Shown in pieces: positions 25,090-34,725 of a stretch of 64,000 nt of DNA. How positions within the stretch are numbered: position 1 is the stretch's first letter; each line of letters starts with the position of its first letter. This DNA comes from Streptomyces guryensis. GTDB lineage: Bacteria; Actinomycetota; Actinomycetes; Streptomycetales; Streptomycetaceae. The notes under the pieces were generated by a model. The model did no database searches. It was not told where the DNA came from and saw only the letters and a program-made list of their open reading frames with translations. Made by a program: the position numbers and the translations under genes. The stretch covers positions 558,001 to 622,000 of the forward strand of contig NZ_JAJSBI010000001.1 in assembly GCF_021261325.1 (NCBI RefSeq). The letters are read 5' to 3'.

Positions 25090-26136
25090 TCACGCTCCGA
25101 ACGTGTGCACCGTCCTGGTGCGATACGTCTGCCCCGGCCGCAGCACCGTCGACGGGAAGTTCGGGTGGTTCGGCGCGTCTGGGAAGTGCTGGGTCTCCAG
25201 GCACAGCGCGTCACCCTGGCGGTAGGTCCTGCCGCCCGTGCCGGTCAGGGTGCCGTCGAGGAAGTTGCCGGAGTAGAACTGCAGGCCCGGCTGGTCGGTG
25301 GCGATCTTCAGGGTGCGGCCGGAGCGCGGCTCGCGCAGGGTGGCGACGTGCTCGGGCTTGGAGGTGATGCCCTTGTCCAGGACCCAGTTGTGGTCGTAGC
25401 CCTTGGCCTGCACCTGCTGGACATGGCCGTCGCGGATGTCGCGGCCGATCGTCTTCGTCTTGCGGAAGTCGAAGGGGGTGCCGGAGACCTTCGCCAGTTC
25501 ACCTGTGGGGATCAGGCCCGTGTCGGTCGGCGTGTAGCGGCCGGCGGCGATCGTGAGCTCGTGGTCCTCGACGGTGCCGCTGCCCTCGCCGGCCAGGTTC
25601 CAGTAGACGTGGCTGGTGAGGTTGACGACCGTGGCCTTGTCGGTGGTGGCCTCGTAGTCGATGATCCAGTCGCCGTGCCTGGTGAGCGTGTACGTCACCT
25701 TCGCCTTGAGCGTGCCGGGGTATCCCATCTCGCCGTCGATGCTGGTGTAGTGCAGCACCAGGCCGACGTCGGAGCCCTTGGCGAACGGCTCGACGTCCCA
25801 GATGTGCTTGTCGAAGCCCTGCTTGCCGCCGTGCAGGCTGTTGACGCCGTCGTTCACGGACAGCTGGTAGCTCTTGCCGTCCAGGGTGAACTGGCCCTTG
25901 GCTATGCGGTTGCCGTAGCGGCCGATCAGGGCGCCGAAGTACGGGGTCTTGGCGACGTAGTCGTCGATGTTGTCGAAGCCCAGGGCGACGTTGGTGTAGT
26001 GGCCGTGCCGGTCCGGGATCTCCAGACCCTGGACGACACCGCCCCAGTTCAGGACCTTCAGCCGGGTGCCGCCGTTCTCCAGCGACCAGCGGTGGACCTT
26101 CGTGCCGTCGGCGAGCTTGCCGAAGAGCGATTTCAC
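25090..26136 (-). CDS. galM: Aldose 1-epimerase (galactose mutarotase), copy 1
   Basis: 348 residues from GTG 26136. GalM residues are visible: NSLHGGKQGFDK (His), VNLTSHVYWNLAG (catalytic His), KGYDHNWVLD (Asp) and ALCLETQHFPDAPNH (catalytic Glu). It interconverts alpha and beta anomers of aldoses. It is the last gene downstream of the MmsAB-type transporter, so it probably acts on the incoming monosaccharide. The frame is open far upstream to 27282, but that region shadows the permease. A hairpin at 26164 separates it from the permease. Confidence 0.93.
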   Translation of the reverse strand: MKSLFGKLADGTKVHRWSLENGGTRLKVLNWGGVVQGLEIPDRHGHYTNVALGFDNIDDYVAKTPYFGALIGRYGNRIAKGQFTLDGKSYQLSVNDGVNSLHGGKQGFDKHIWDVEPFAKGSDVGLVLHYTSIDGEMGYPGTLKAKVTYTLTRHGDWIIDYEATTDKATVVNLTSHVYWNLAGEGSGTVEDHELTIAAGRYTPTDTGLIPTGELAKVSGTPFDFRKTKTIGRDIRDGHVQQVQAKGYDHNWVLDKGITSKPEHVATLREPRSGRTLKIATDQPGLQFYSGNFLDGTLTGTGGRTYRQGDALCLETQHFPDAPNHPNFPSTVLRPGQTYRTRTVHTFGA

Positions 26137-26163
26137 TGGTCCTGCCTCTTCCTCCCATGGGAA

Positions 26164-26187
26164 GGGCCCCGCCTTACGACGGGGCCC
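26164..26187 (-). terminator. Intra-operon hairpin between permease and mutarotase
   Basis: GGGCCCCG (26164-26171) pairs with CGGGGCCC (26180-26187), 8-base loop. It lies in the 68-base gap and could stabilise or attenuate the transcript before galM. Confidence 0.55.
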
Positions 26188-26204
26188 GATCCGGTCATTC
26201 CGGT

Positions 26205-27452
26205 TTACGAACCTGACTTGCGCTTGTTCCACACGTCGAACCCGACCGCGGCCAGCAGGGCGAGGCCCTTGATGACCTGCTGCCAGTCCGTGCCGACGCT
26301 GAGGAGGTTCATGCCGTTGTTCAGCACGCCGAGGACGAGACCACCGATGATCGCGCCGAGGACGGTACCCACACCGCCGCTCATGGACGCGCCACCGATG
26401 AACGACGAGGCGATCGCCTCGAGTTCGAAGTTGAGGCCCGCCTTCGGAGATGCCGCGTTCAGACGGGCGGCGACCACCAGACCCGCCAACGCCGCGAGCA
26501 CGCCCATGTTCAGGAAGACAAGGAAGGTGACCTTCTTGTCCTTGACGCCGGACAGCTTCGCCGCCGGCAGGTTGCCGCCGATCGCGTAGATGTGACGGCC
26601 GAAGACCGCGTTGCGCATGACGTAGCCGTAGCCGACCACCAGCACACCGAGGACGATCAGGATGATCGGGGCGCCCTGATAGCTGGCGAGCAGCATCGTG
26701 ACCGCGAGGACCGCGGCGGCGATCGCGACCAGCTTCAGCAGGAACGCGTTGCGCGGCAGCACGTCCAGCGAGAACTCCTGCTCGCGCTTGCGGTCGCGGA
26801 CCTCCTGGTAGACCACGAAGGCCAGCAGCACGAAGCCGAGCAGCAGCGTGAGGTTGTGGTAGTTGGTGTTCGGGCCGACCTCGGGCAGGAAGCCGTTGCC
26901 GAGCTTCTGCAGTCCGTTCGGGAACGGGCCGAGGGTCTGGCCCTGCAGGAAGATCTCCGTCAGACCGCGGAAGAGCAGCATGCCCGCGAGGGTCACGATG
27001 AACGACGGTATGCCGAGATACGCGATCAGGAAGCCCTGCACCGAACCGGCCAGCGCGCCCACCAGCAGGCACAGCACCAGCGCGACCGGCCAGGCCACAC
27101 CGTGCTGCACCGTCAGCACGGCCGCGAAGGCGCCCACGAACGCCGTCAACGAGCCGACCGACAGGTCGATGTGACCCGCGATGATCACCAGCATCATGCC
27201 GATCGCGAGGATCAGGATGTAGCTGTTCTGCAGCACCAGGTTGGAGACGTTGCGCGGCAGCAGCAGGTCGCCGCCCGTCCACACCTGGAAGAGGACCACG
27301 ATCAGGCCGAGCGCGATCAGCATGCCGTACTGGCGCATGTTGCGGCGCAGGCCGCCGAGTATCAGCTGCAGCAGGTTGCCGCCGGCCGCCGAGCCTCCGC
27401 TCTTGCCGGGCGGCGCCGAGGCCGGGACCTTGTCCGTCACATCCGTGCTCAT
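26205..27452 (-). CDS. mmsB: Multiple-monosaccharide ABC transporter permease (GguB/MmsB type)
   Basis: 415 residues with about ten membrane segments. The CUT2 signature [17 protein letters not shown] and the late block [26 protein letters not shown] are present. The long central cytoplasmic loop ([14 protein letters not shown]) is typical of the GguB/MmsB subgroup. ATG 27452 overlaps the stop of the ATPase gene by 4 bases. Together with 27449 and 29062 it forms a CUT2 importer for aldoses such as xylose, arabinose, galactose or glucose. Confidence 0.9.
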   Translation of the reverse strand: MSTDVTDKVPASAPPGKSGGSAAGGNLLQLILGGLRRNMRQYGMLIALGLIVVLFQVWTGGDLLLPRNVSNLVLQNSYILILAIGMMLVIIAGHIDLSVGSLTAFVGAFAAVLTVQHGVAWPVALVLCLLVGALAGSVQGFLIAYLGIPSFIVTLAGMLLFRGLTEIFLQGQTLGPFPNGLQKLGNGFLPEVGPNTNYHNLTLLLGFVLLAFVVYQEVRDRKREQEFSLDVLPRNAFLLKLVAIAAAVLAVTMLLASYQGAPIILIVLGVLVVGYGYVMRNAVFGRHIYAIGGNLPAAKLSGVKDKKVTFLVFLNMGVLAALAGLVVAARLNAASPKAGLNFELEAIASSFIGGASMSGGVGTVLGAIIGGLVLGVLNNGMNLLSVGTDWQQVIKGLALLAAVGFDVWNKRKSGS

Positions 27453-28999
27453 CGGGTTACCTCTTTGTCCTTCGTCATCTGGCGCATCAGCACTTCCTGC
27501 GTGGCCTCGGCCCGCGGGACCTCACCCGTGAGCCGCCCGGCGGCCATGGTGTAGATGCGGTCGCACATACCGAGCAGCTCCGGAAGCTCGGAGGAGATGA
27601 AGACGACCGCCTTGCCCTCGGCGGCCAGCTGGTCGATGACCGTGTAGATCTCGTACTTGGCGCCCACGTCGATACCGCGGGTGGGCTCGTCCAGGATCAG
27701 CACCTCGGGACCCGCGAAGATCCACTTGCTGAGGACGACCTTCTGCTGGTTGCCGCCGGACAGCCGGCCCACCGTCTCGAAGACGGTCGGGGCCTTGATG
27801 TTCATGGACTTGCGGAAGCGCTCGGAGACCTTCCGCTCCTCGTGCTCGTCGACCACGCCACGCTTGGCGACCTTGTCCAGGGCGGTCAGCGAGATGTTCC
27901 GGTTGATGTTGTCGATGAGGTTGAGGCCGTAGTGCTTGCGGTCCTCGGTGACGTACGCGATGCCGTGCTCGACCGCCTCCGCGACGGTCCTCGTACGGAT
28001 CTCCTTGCCGTCCTTGAGGACCGTGCCGCCCGCGTGCCGGCCGTAGCTGCGCCCGAAGACGCTCATGGCCAGTTCCGTGCGGCCCGCGCCCATCAGACCC
28101 GCGATGCCGACGATCTCCCCGCGCCGCACGTTGATCGACACGTCGTCGACCACCTTGCGCTGCTGGTCGATCGGGTGGTGCACGGTCCAGTTGCGGATCT
28201 CCAGCGCGGGTGCCGCCTCCAACTCGCCCTCGTACACCGTGCGTTCGGGAAAGCGGTGGTCGAGGTCGCGGCCGACCATGCCGGAGATGATCCGGTCCTC
28301 GGTGGTCTCCTTCGACTTTACGTCGAGGGTCTCGATGGACTTGCCGTCGCGGATGATCGTCACCGAGTCGGCGACCCGCCGGATCTCGTTCAGCTTGTGG
28401 GAGATGATGATCGAGGTGATGCCCTGGTTCTTCAACTCCAGGATGAGGTCCAGGAGTTTGCCGCTGTCCTCGTCGTTGAGAGCCGCGGTCGGCTCGTCGA
28501 GGATCAGCAGCTTCACCTTCTTGGACAGCGCCTTGGCGATCTCCACCAGTTGCTGCTTGCCCACGCCGATGTCGGCGATCCGGGTCTCCGGGTGGTCGGT
28601 CAGACCGACCCGGCGCAGCAGCTTCGTGGCGTGCTTGAGCGTCTCGTTCCAGTTGATGAACCCGCCCGAGGCGTGTTCGTTGCCGAGGAAGATGTTCTCC
28701 GCGATCGACAGGAACGGCACCAGTGCCAGCTCCTGATGGATGATCACGATGCCGCGCTGCTCGCTCGCCCGGATGTCCTTGAACTCGCAGGTCTCACCCT
28801 CGAAGAGGATGTCGCCCTCGTAGGTGCCGTGCGGATGGACGCCGGAGAGCACCTTCATCAAGGTGGACTTCCCGGCGCCGTTCTCACCGCAGATGGCGTG
28901 GACCTCGCCCTGACGAACCGTCAGCGTGACGTCCGACAGCGCTTTGACCCCGGGAAAGGTCTTGACGATCGAGCGCATTTCCAGGACGGGTCCCGCCAT
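27449..28999 (-). CDS. mmsA: Multiple-monosaccharide ABC transporter ATPase (GguA/MmsA type)
   Basis: 516 residues with two fused ATPase domains. Domain 1: Walker [10 protein letters not shown], Walker [13 protein letters not shown], and the degenerate signature [15 protein letters not shown]. Domain 2: GLMGAGRTE in place of Walker A, signature [14 protein letters not shown], and Walker [24 protein letters not shown] 28999 is chosen over the in-frame 29014 because AAGGG precedes it. It energises the CUT2 importer; the 3' end overlaps the permease by 4 bases. Confidence 0.92.
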   Translation of the reverse strand: MAGPVLEMRSIVKTFPGVKALSDVTLTVRQGEVHAICGENGAGKSTLMKVLSGVHPHGTYEGDILFEGETCEFKDIRASEQRGIVIIHQELALVPFLSIAENIFLGNEHASGGFINWNETLKHATKLLRRVGLTDHPETRIADIGVGKQQLVEIAKALSKKVKLLILDEPTAALNDEDSGKLLDLILELKNQGITSIIISHKLNEIRRVADSVTIIRDGKSIETLDVKSKETTEDRIISGMVGRDLDHRFPERTVYEGELEAAPALEIRNWTVHHPIDQQRKVVDDVSINVRRGEIVGIAGLMGAGRTELAMSVFGRSYGRHAGGTVLKDGKEIRTRTVAEAVEHGIAYVTEDRKHYGLNLIDNINRNISLTALDKVAKRGVVDEHEERKVSERFRKSMNIKAPTVFETVGRLSGGNQQKVVLSKWIFAGPEVLILDEPTRGIDVGAKYEIYTVIDQLAAEGKAVVFISSELPELLGMCDRIYTMAAGRLTGEVPRAEATQEVLMRQMTKDKEVTR

Positions 29000-29061
29000 G
29001 GTGTGCCCTTTCAATCCGTAGGAATGGCCGGTCTGTTCACCGACTCCACCGACTGGGGGGA

Positions 29062-30168
29062 CTACTTGAGCTCGCCCGCCGTGTAGTAGCCGGTGTCGAC
29101 CAGTTCCTTGGTGTAGTTGGTCTCGTCGACGCTCACCGGCTGCAGCAGCATCGCGGGGACGACCTTGGTGCCGTTGTCGTAGGTCTTGGTGTCGTTGACC
29201 TGCGGCTTCTTGCCATTGAGGACGTCGTCGACCATACCGGCGGCGACATCGGCGAGCTTGCGGGTGTCCTTGTACACGGTCTGCGTCTGCTGGCCCGCGA
29301 TGATCGACTTCACCGAGGCGAGTTCGGCGTCCTGGCCGGTGATGACGGGCAGCGGCTTGCTGCTGGAGCCGTAACCGTCCGACTTCAGGGCGGCGAGGAT
29401 GCCGATGGAGATGCCGTCGTAGGGGGACAGGACCGCGTCCACCTTGGCGCTGCTGTACGTGGAGGTGAGGATGTCCTCCATGCGCTTCTGGGCGGTCGCG
29501 CCGTCCCAGCGCAGGGTGGTGACCTGGGTGAGCTTGGTCTGGCCGGACTTGACGACGAGCTTCTTCTTGTCGATGTACGGCTGCAGGACGCTCATCGCGC
29601 CGTTGAAGAAGTACTTCGTGTTGTTGTCGTCGTTGGAGCCGGCGAACAGCTCGATGTTGAACGGGCCCTTGCCCTTGTCCAGGCCCAGCTTCTGGACGAT
29701 GTAGTTGGCCTGCAGCTGACCGACCTTCTCGTTGTCGAAGGACGCGTAGTAGTCGACGTTCTTCGTGCCGAGGATCAGACGGTCGTAGGCGATCACCGGG
29801 ATCTTGGCGTCCGCGGCCTGCTGCAGCACGTTGTTGAGCGACTTGTTGTCGATGGCCGCGACGATCAGGCCCTTGACGCCCTGCGTGATCAGGTTCTCGA
29901 TCTGCGAGACCTGCTGGTCGGGGTCGTCCTCGCCGTAGACCAGCTTGGTCTTGTAGCCCTTGGCCTGAAGGTCCTTGACGACGTTCTTGCCGTCGGCGAT
30001 CCAGCGCTCGGAGGACTTGGTGGGCATCGCGATTCCGATGGTGCCACCCTTGGCGCTGCCCGTCTTCTCCTTGCTGCCGCCCGTGCCGCTCTGGCCGCAG
30101 GCGGACAGGGTGAGGGCGAGGGAGGCCGCTCCGGCTATGGCGGCGAGTGCAGCTCTGCGATTGCGCAT
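29062..30168 (-). CDS. Multiple-monosaccharide-binding lipoprotein (ChvE/XylF type)
   Basis: 368 residues from ATG 30168 with AAGGA eight bases upstream. Lipoprotein signal with lipobox LSAC near residue 24. The periplasmic-binding-protein fold shows [63 protein letters not shown] and [10 protein letters not shown], as in ChvE and XylF. It delivers aldoses to the MmsAB pair encoded next. It has its own upstream gap (30169-30305) with a possible promoter and no IclR-type site. Confidence 0.92.
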   Translation of the reverse strand: MRNRRAALAAIAGAASLALTLSACGQSGTGGSKEKTGSAKGGTIGIAMPTKSSERWIADGKNVVKDLQAKGYKTKLVYGEDDPDQQVSQIENLITQGVKGLIVAAIDNKSLNNVLQQAADAKIPVIAYDRLILGTKNVDYYASFDNEKVGQLQANYIVQKLGLDKGKGPFNIELFAGSNDDNNTKYFFNGAMSVLQPYIDKKKLVVKSGQTKLTQVTTLRWDGATAQKRMEDILTSTYSSAKVDAVLSPYDGISIGILAALKSDGYGSSSKPLPVITGQDAELASVKSIIAGQQTQTVYKDTRKLADVAAGMVDDVLNGKKPQVNDTKTYDNGTKVVPAMLLQPVSVDETNYTKELVDTGYYTAGELK

Positions 30169-30258
30169 GATCATCATCCTTGATGTGGGTGGGGCAGTAC
30201 TCGGCCTTGCGGTGCGAAGGCGCTCCGAAGCGGTGCGGGAGACCGAGGGATGTGTGGG

Positions 30259-30288
30259 ATTGTGTTTGGCTACGTCTTCTTTTGTGAA
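30259..30288 (-). promoter_or_regulatory. Possible promoter of the MmsAB-type operon
   Basis: On the minus strand TTCACA (30283-30288) and CACAAT (30259-30264) are 18 bases apart. It is the best sigma-70-like pair in the 137-base gap, but both boxes are imperfect. Confidence 0.35.
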
Positions 30289-30305
30289 GGGGATTGTCCG
30301 GAACG

Positions 30306-31277
30306 TTATGCGGCGGTGTCGAACCGCTTGAGCGTCCCGGGCAGCCGTGAACCGAGGGGGGCCATGTCGCCGTCGGCTCCGTGCCGCGCCAGAAGGTCCA
30401 GGGCCAGTCGGCCGCGCCGCACCCGTTCCCTGGCGGTGGCCAGCGTCAGGTCCCGCATGTGGTGTCCGTACGGGTAGATGCCGGGGCTCTTGGACAGACC
30501 GAACTTCAGATACAGCGGTGCGCCGCGCCGGATCAGCTCGGCGACCTCGTACATCCGGATGTAGCCGCCGAGGTCGTCGGGTGCCTCGATGTACATGTCC
30601 ATGGGGGCGGCGGAGACCCGCCGGATCTCCGTGAGGTGGTCGAGCGTCAGGTCGCTGGGCACGTTGAGCGAGTCGGCGCCCAGCCGCTCGTAGACCGCGT
30701 AGGAGGCCGGGTTGACCGGCCCGATCAGCGCGGACACCTTCAGCGTGGTGTCGGCCGGGATGATCCCGGTCTCCCGTGCCCGGTGCAGCGTCCACAGCAC
30801 ACCCTCGTCGGCGACGAGGAGGCACTTGACGCCCAGCTCCGTCGCGCGGACGGCGTCCTCGACGCAGCCGGCGACCGCGTCGTGGCCGCGGGCGCGCAGA
30901 CCGGCCCCCCGTGAGTCGGTGCGCGTGGAACCGCCGATGTCCCACGTGCCGCGCGGACCCGTGAACAGGCAGAGCTCGATGTCACGTTCGCCGGTCGCCT
31001 CGACCATCTCGGTGATCTCGGCGTCGGTCAGCATCCACACGCCGCTGCCCTGGCTGATCCGGTGGATCGGCACATCGAGCCGCGAGGCTTCCTTCAGGAC
31101 GACGGCAAGCGCTTCGGGACCCTCGCACGAGGGGATCTCGGTGCGCCAGCGGCCGCCGCCCGGGAAAGCGTGGGGCGAGGCGTCGGCGGGGGAGAGGTCG
31201 GGCGCGCCCAGGCCGAGGGCGGCGAGCGCCTGCTCGCCGGGTCGACGGGCTGCCGTAGCGGAAGCGTCGGTCGTCAC
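30306..31277 (-). CDS. Peptidase-U32-like TIM-barrel protein in a sugar regulon
   Basis: 323 residues from GTG 31277, with AAGGACAG upstream. No signal peptide. The body looks like a beta/alpha barrel: [98 protein letters not shown] and [14 protein letters not shown]. The phrase [15 protein letters not shown] recalls U32 peptidase barrels, but the full U32 signature is not obvious. It carries IclR-type site 4 just before its ribosome site and sits between the dehydratase/dehydrogenase pair and the MmsAB-type genes. It may be a lyase, aldolase or regulator-like barrel of the pathway; function unassigned. Confidence 0.65.
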   Translation of the reverse strand: MTTDASATAARRPGEQALAALGLGAPDLSPADASPHAFPGGGRWRTEIPSCEGPEALAVVLKEASRLDVPIHRISQGSGVWMLTDAEITEMVEATGERDIELCLFTGPRGTWDIGGSTRTDSRGAGLRARGHDAVAGCVEDAVRATELGVKCLLVADEGVLWTLHRARETGIIPADTTLKVSALIGPVNPASYAVYERLGADSLNVPSDLTLDHLTEIRRVSAAPMDMYIEAPDDLGGYIRMYEVAELIRRGAPLYLKFGLSKSPGIYPYGHHMRDLTLATARERVRRGRLALDLLARHGADGDMAPLGSRLPGTLKRFDTAA

Positions 31278-31290
31278 AAGCTGTCCTTTG

Positions 31291-31305
31291 TGTTCGATAT
31301 ATCGG
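31291..31305 (-). promoter_or_regulatory. IclR-type operator (site 4)
   Basis: On the minus strand CCGATATATCGAACA matches YCGAAATNYCGAACA at 14 of 15 positions. It includes the palindrome CGATATATCG and ends 13 bases before the GTG of the U32-like gene, so it overlaps the leader. Binding is inferred. Confidence 0.6.
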
Positions 31306-31386
31306 ACGAGGTTCGCGGCTCAAGTCATGGGGGCTTGGTGTACACCGGTACGGAGGCCGTCAGGTCGCCCCCGTACCGGCGTACGT

Positions 31387-32391
31387 CTAGGGGCGGAGCA
31401 GCACCTTGCCCACCTTCGGGTCACCGGACCCGACGAGCTCGATGGCCTGCGGGAACTCGTCCAGCGCCAGCTCGTGCGTGACCAGCGGCAGCGGATCGAG
31501 CAGACCGGCCCCGAACACCCGCACCGCGTGCGCCCAGGCATCCGGAGCCGCCCCGAAGACGGTGTGCACCTCCAGCTGCCGTACGACCAGGTCGGTCGGG
31601 TCGAGTCCCTCGGCGCCCGGCGCCGGGATACCGGTCAGGACCAGGCGCCCGCCGCGCCTGAGCAGGGACGTGGCGGTGCGCGCGGCGGACCGGGACCCGG
31701 CGGTCTCGATGACGACGTCGAAGTCGTCGGGGAGCTCCTGGTCCTTCGTACGGAAGTCGGTGGCGCCGAAAGTTCGCGAAAGCTCCGCCCGGTCCGGCCG
31801 CGTACCCACGACCAGCAGTTCCGCCGGCGATCCGGCCTTCAGGAACTGCACGGCGAACATCCCGAGCGTCCCCGTGCCGACCACCGCGACCCGCTCGCCC
31901 GGCAGTGCGTTCGCCTTGATCGCGGCGGCCGCGATACAGGCGGCGGGCTCCAGCAGGGCCGCCGCCGTGAGGTCCGCGTCGTCCGCCAGGACGTGCAGCA
32001 GCCGGGCCGGCAGGGTGAGCGTGGTGGCCATCGCACCCGGCTGGGTGAACCCGGTCTCCTCGTACCCGGAGGTGCACAGCGTGGTCTCGCCCACATGGCA
32101 CCGGTCGCAGACCTGGCAGTTGCGGAAGCCCTCGCCGACGACCTTGCGGCCCACCAGAGCCGCAGGCACCCCGGCCCCGACGGCCTCCACCGTCCCGGAC
32201 CACTCGTGGCCCGGCGTGATCGGGTAACGGACGTACCCCTCGGGGCGGTTGCCCTGGTACACCTCGCGGTCGCTGCCGCAAATGCCCACCGTGTGGACGC
32301 GGACCAGCGCCTCACCGGCCTCGGGCTGCCGCGGTTCGTGCGAGGCCAGCCGGTGCTCGCCCGGTGCCTCGATGACGACCGCGCCGGTCAC
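31387..32391 (-). CDS. Zinc-dependent medium-chain alcohol/sugar dehydrogenase
   Basis: 334 residues from GTG 32391, whose GTGA overlaps the stop of the dehydratase gene. Catalytic zinc ligands appear in VGICGSDREVY (Cys) and PITPGHEWSGTV (His-Glu). Structural zinc cysteines are in NCQVCDRCHVGETTLC, and the NAD motif in VAVVGTGTLGMFAVQ. It belongs to the sorbitol/L-threonine/galactitol dehydrogenase type of MDR enzymes. Coupling to an acid-sugar dehydratase suggests it oxidises a sugar at C1 or a later deoxy-sugar-acid intermediate. The specific substrate is not visible. Confidence 0.88.
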   Translation of the reverse strand: MTGAVVIEAPGEHRLASHEPRQPEAGEALVRVHTVGICGSDREVYQGNRPEGYVRYPITPGHEWSGTVEAVGAGVPAALVGRKVVGEGFRNCQVCDRCHVGETTLCTSGYEETGFTQPGAMATTLTLPARLLHVLADDADLTAAALLEPAACIAAAAIKANALPGERVAVVGTGTLGMFAVQFLKAGSPAELLVVGTRPDRAELSRTFGATDFRTKDQELPDDFDVVIETAGSRSAARTATSLLRRGGRLVLTGIPAPGAEGLDPTDLVVRQLEVHTVFGAAPDAWAHAVRVFGAGLLDPLPLVTHELALDEFPQAIELVGSGDPKVGKVLLRP

Positions 32392-33545
32392 TTGCTGCCC
32401 TTCGGCTTGCGCTGCTCCCAGCCCTCTGCCCACAGGTCGAACCGGGCCTGCTGCTGCGGGAACTCGGCGGCCGCGTCGACGTCCAGCTCGACACCGAGAC
32501 CGGGAGCGTCCGACAGGTGGAAGTAGCCGTCCACGACCTGCGGCGCGCCCTTGACCACCTTCTTGATCTCCGCGTCGGCGAAGTCGTTGAAGTGCTCAAG
32601 GATCTTGAAGTTGGGGGAGGTGAAGCCGACCTGGAGGGAGGCGGCGGTCAGCACCGGGCCGCCCACATTGTGCGGGGCGACCAGCATGTAGTGGGTCTCG
32701 GCGGTCGCGGCGAGCTTCCGCGTCTCCCAGATGCCACCGATGTGGCCGACGTCGGGCTGGATGATGTCGACGGCCTGGCTCTCGAACAGCTCGCGGAACT
32801 CGATGCGATCGTGAATCCGCTCACCGGTGGCGACCGGGATGTCGACCTTGGCGGCAACCTTCTCCAGCGCCTTGAGGTTCTCCGGCGGGCAGGGCTCCTC
32901 CAGCCAGGCGGGCTTGAACGGAGCCAGCTCGTGGGCGAGCCGGACGGCGGTGGCGGGGGAGAATCGGCCGTGCATCTCCAGCATCAGCTCGGCGTCGGGC
33001 CCGATGGCGTCCCGCACGGCCTCGATGAGGGAGACGGCGTAGAGGGTCTGCTCGTGGTCCAGCTCGAAGTGCCCGGTCCCGAAGGGGTCGATCTTGAGCG
33101 CCCTGTACCCGCGCTCCATGACCCCCTGCGCGGCCTTGTGGTACGCCTCAGGCGTCCGCTCGGTGGTGTACCAGCCGTTGGCGTACGCCTTGACCTTGTC
33201 GGTCACCTTGCCGCCCAGCAGCTGCCAGACGGGCACCCCGAGGGCCTTGCCCTTGATGTCCCAGCAGGCCATCTCGACGACGGCGATGCCGGACATCACG
33301 ATCTCGCCGGCGCGGCCGTAGTCGCCGTACTTCATGCGGCGGGTCAGGTCCTCGACGGCGAACGGGTCGGAGCCGAGAATGTGGTTCTGCTCGGCCTCTC
33401 TCAGGTATCCGATAAGCGCGTCGGTGTGGCCCAGCATGCGGGTCTCGCCGACACCCGTGATGCCTTCGTCGGTGTGCACCAGGACGTAGGTCAGGTTGCG
33501 CCACGGCGTGCCGACCACGTGCGTGCTGATTCCGGTGATGCGCAC
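32388..33545 (-). CDS. Enolase-superfamily (mandelate racemase type) acid-sugar dehydratase
   Basis: 385 residues. The N-terminal lid (MRITGISTHVVGTPWRNLTYVLVHTDEG) precedes a barrel with catalytic KID (ALKIDPFG), metal ligands in ELMLEMHGRFSP, AWLEEPCPPEN and VATGERIH, and the late His in LVAPHNVGGPV. These features fit D-galactonate dehydratase-like MR-subgroup enzymes; 3,6-anhydro-galactonate cycloisomerase is a relative to consider. It would dehydrate an aldonate to a 2-keto-3-deoxy acid. It is coupled to the zinc dehydrogenase and led by a promoter with IclR-type site 5. L-arabinonate is a context-based guess, because the known L-arabinonate dehydratases belong to the IlvD/EDD family. 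Confidence 0.9.
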   Translation of the reverse strand: MRITGISTHVVGTPWRNLTYVLVHTDEGITGVGETRMLGHTDALIGYLREAEQNHILGSDPFAVEDLTRRMKYGDYGRAGEIVMSGIAVVEMACWDIKGKALGVPVWQLLGGKVTDKVKAYANGWYTTERTPEAYHKAAQGVMERGYRALKIDPFGTGHFELDHEQTLYAVSLIEAVRDAIGPDAELMLEMHGRFSPATAVRLAHELAPFKPAWLEEPCPPENLKALEKVAAKVDIPVATGERIHDRIEFRELFESQAVDIIQPDVGHIGGIWETRKLAATAETHYMLVAPHNVGGPVLTAASLQVGFTSPNFKILEHFNDFADAEIKKVVKGAPQVVDGYFHLSDAPGLGVELDVDAAAEFPQQQARFDLWAEGWEQRKPKGSK

Positions 33546-33562
33546 GGAAGCTACCCTTCGGA

Positions 33563-33596
33563 TGTTCGAGATTTCGGATCATGTTCGAAATGCTGG
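33563..33596 (-). promoter_or_regulatory. IclR-type operator (site 5) with a weaker second copy
   Basis: On the minus strand CCGAAATCTCGAACA (33577-33563) is a perfect match to YCGAAATNYCGAACA, 24 bases from the -10 box. A second, partial copy with ATTTCGAACA (33596-33582) overlaps the expected transcript start. The two together suggest cooperative binding. Confidence 0.65.
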
Positions 33597-33600
33597 GCAG

Positions 33601-33630
33601 ACAGTAAGGATGGCGTGAGCGGGGTGTCAA
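33601..33630 (-). promoter_or_regulatory. Promoter of the dehydratase/dehydrogenase operon
   Basis: Minus-strand TTGACA (33630-33625), an 18-base spacer, and TACTGT (33606-33601). It is the most canonical sigma-70-like promoter in the window and directly precedes site 5. Confidence 0.65.
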
Positions 33631-33800
33631 TGGGTGGAACAGGTAACGGTTTCGCCAGTTTCGACGCCTCTTGCGTATGTCGCCCCTCCCCGGTGTGCGC
33701 CAGTTCACTCCGGCGGTCGCGTCGATATGGCGGTTTCCCACACAACCTTCACGGCCATGCCTGGGAACGTGACCCTCCGGGAACTTAATCTTCCCACGTC

Positions 33801-34589
33801 ATGGACTACTGCCACCCGTGCCAACGGCACCTCAACGGCGCCCTCGCCTGTCCGGGGTGCGGGACGCGCGTCGAGCAGCTGCCCGCGTACTGGGATGGCT
33901 ACGAGCCGGAGCCGTACGGTCACGCCGACGCTCCCGTCGATCATGATGCCCCGGCGGCTCCCGACGGCCATACCGCCCACCCCGGCGACGACGGTCGCGA
34001 AGGCGAGAGCGGCGAGCCGCACGGTCGCGCCGCGCGCCGCCGCGAGCGGGGCCGGGGTGGCCGACGGGGTCCCGGCACCGCGGACGGTGCGACGGACACG
34101 AGTCGTCGCGACCGCAAGGCCGCGCTCCACCGCCGACGCCGCAAGCGCACGCTGCTCATCGCCGCGGGTTTCGTCCTGGCGGCGGGTGGTCTGAGCCTGG
34201 CCGAACTCGGCACGGACGCACCGGGGTTCTCCTCGTCCGCCGACCGGTCCGCGGCCGGGGGAGGGCCGTCCGGGGGCGACCGCTCGACGGCGGAGCCGAG
34301 CGAGTCCGCGGGGACCCTGGGTCACGGGGAGGACGCCTCCGGCGAGACGTCCTCGGCCTCCCCGGACGCCTCCGCCTCGCCGTCGGCGTCCAAGTCCGCC
34401 GACGGCAAGGGTGACGCGTCCCCGACCCCAGGCAAGGCGACCCGGTCGGCAGCCGTTCCCGGCTCCTCCGGCTCGACGCCCCCGCCCGCCTCGGGCTCGA
34501 CCGCCGATCCGACGGCCTCCGACCCGTCCCCGCAGCCGTCGCCATCGCCGTCGAAGACGTGTACGCGCTTCCTGTGGTGGTGTACGTAA
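33801..34589 (+). CDS. SCO2400-type zinc-ribbon single-pass membrane protein
   Basis: 262 residues. The N-terminal zinc ribbon reads MDYCHPCQRHLNGALACPGCGT (Cys pairs CxxC and CxxC). A charged Arg/Gly linker (GRAARRRERGRGGRRG) follows, then one membrane helix (TLLIAAGFVLAAGGLSLAEL), then a long Ser/Pro/Ala-rich extracellular stretch ending in TRFLWWCT, a conserved tail of the SCO2400 family. Function unknown. The ribbon-in, tail-out topology would suit a regulator or scaffold at the membrane. It is unrelated to the sugar genes around it as far as I can tell. Confidence 0.85.
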   Translation: MDYCHPCQRHLNGALACPGCGTRVEQLPAYWDGYEPEPYGHADAPVDHDAPAAPDGHTAHPGDDGREGESGEPHGRAARRRERGRGGRRGPGTADGATDTSRRDRKAALHRRRRKRTLLIAAGFVLAAGGLSLAELGTDAPGFSSSADRSAAGGGPSGGDRSTAEPSESAGTLGHGEDASGETSSASPDASASPSASKSADGKGDASPTPGKATRSAAVPGSSGSTPPPASGSTADPTASDPSPQPSPSPSKTCTRFLWWCT

Positions 34590-34725
34590 CACGGCCGGTC
34601 GCTGCCAACTTCCCCTGATGTGACCGCTGTTGAGGTACTGCCCGAGCGGCCGCCCGGCCGGACCCTTCCGGTCGCGTTATTCAACCGTAACGGCCTTCCT
34701 CCGGCATCCCTCTTGACCGCCGTGA

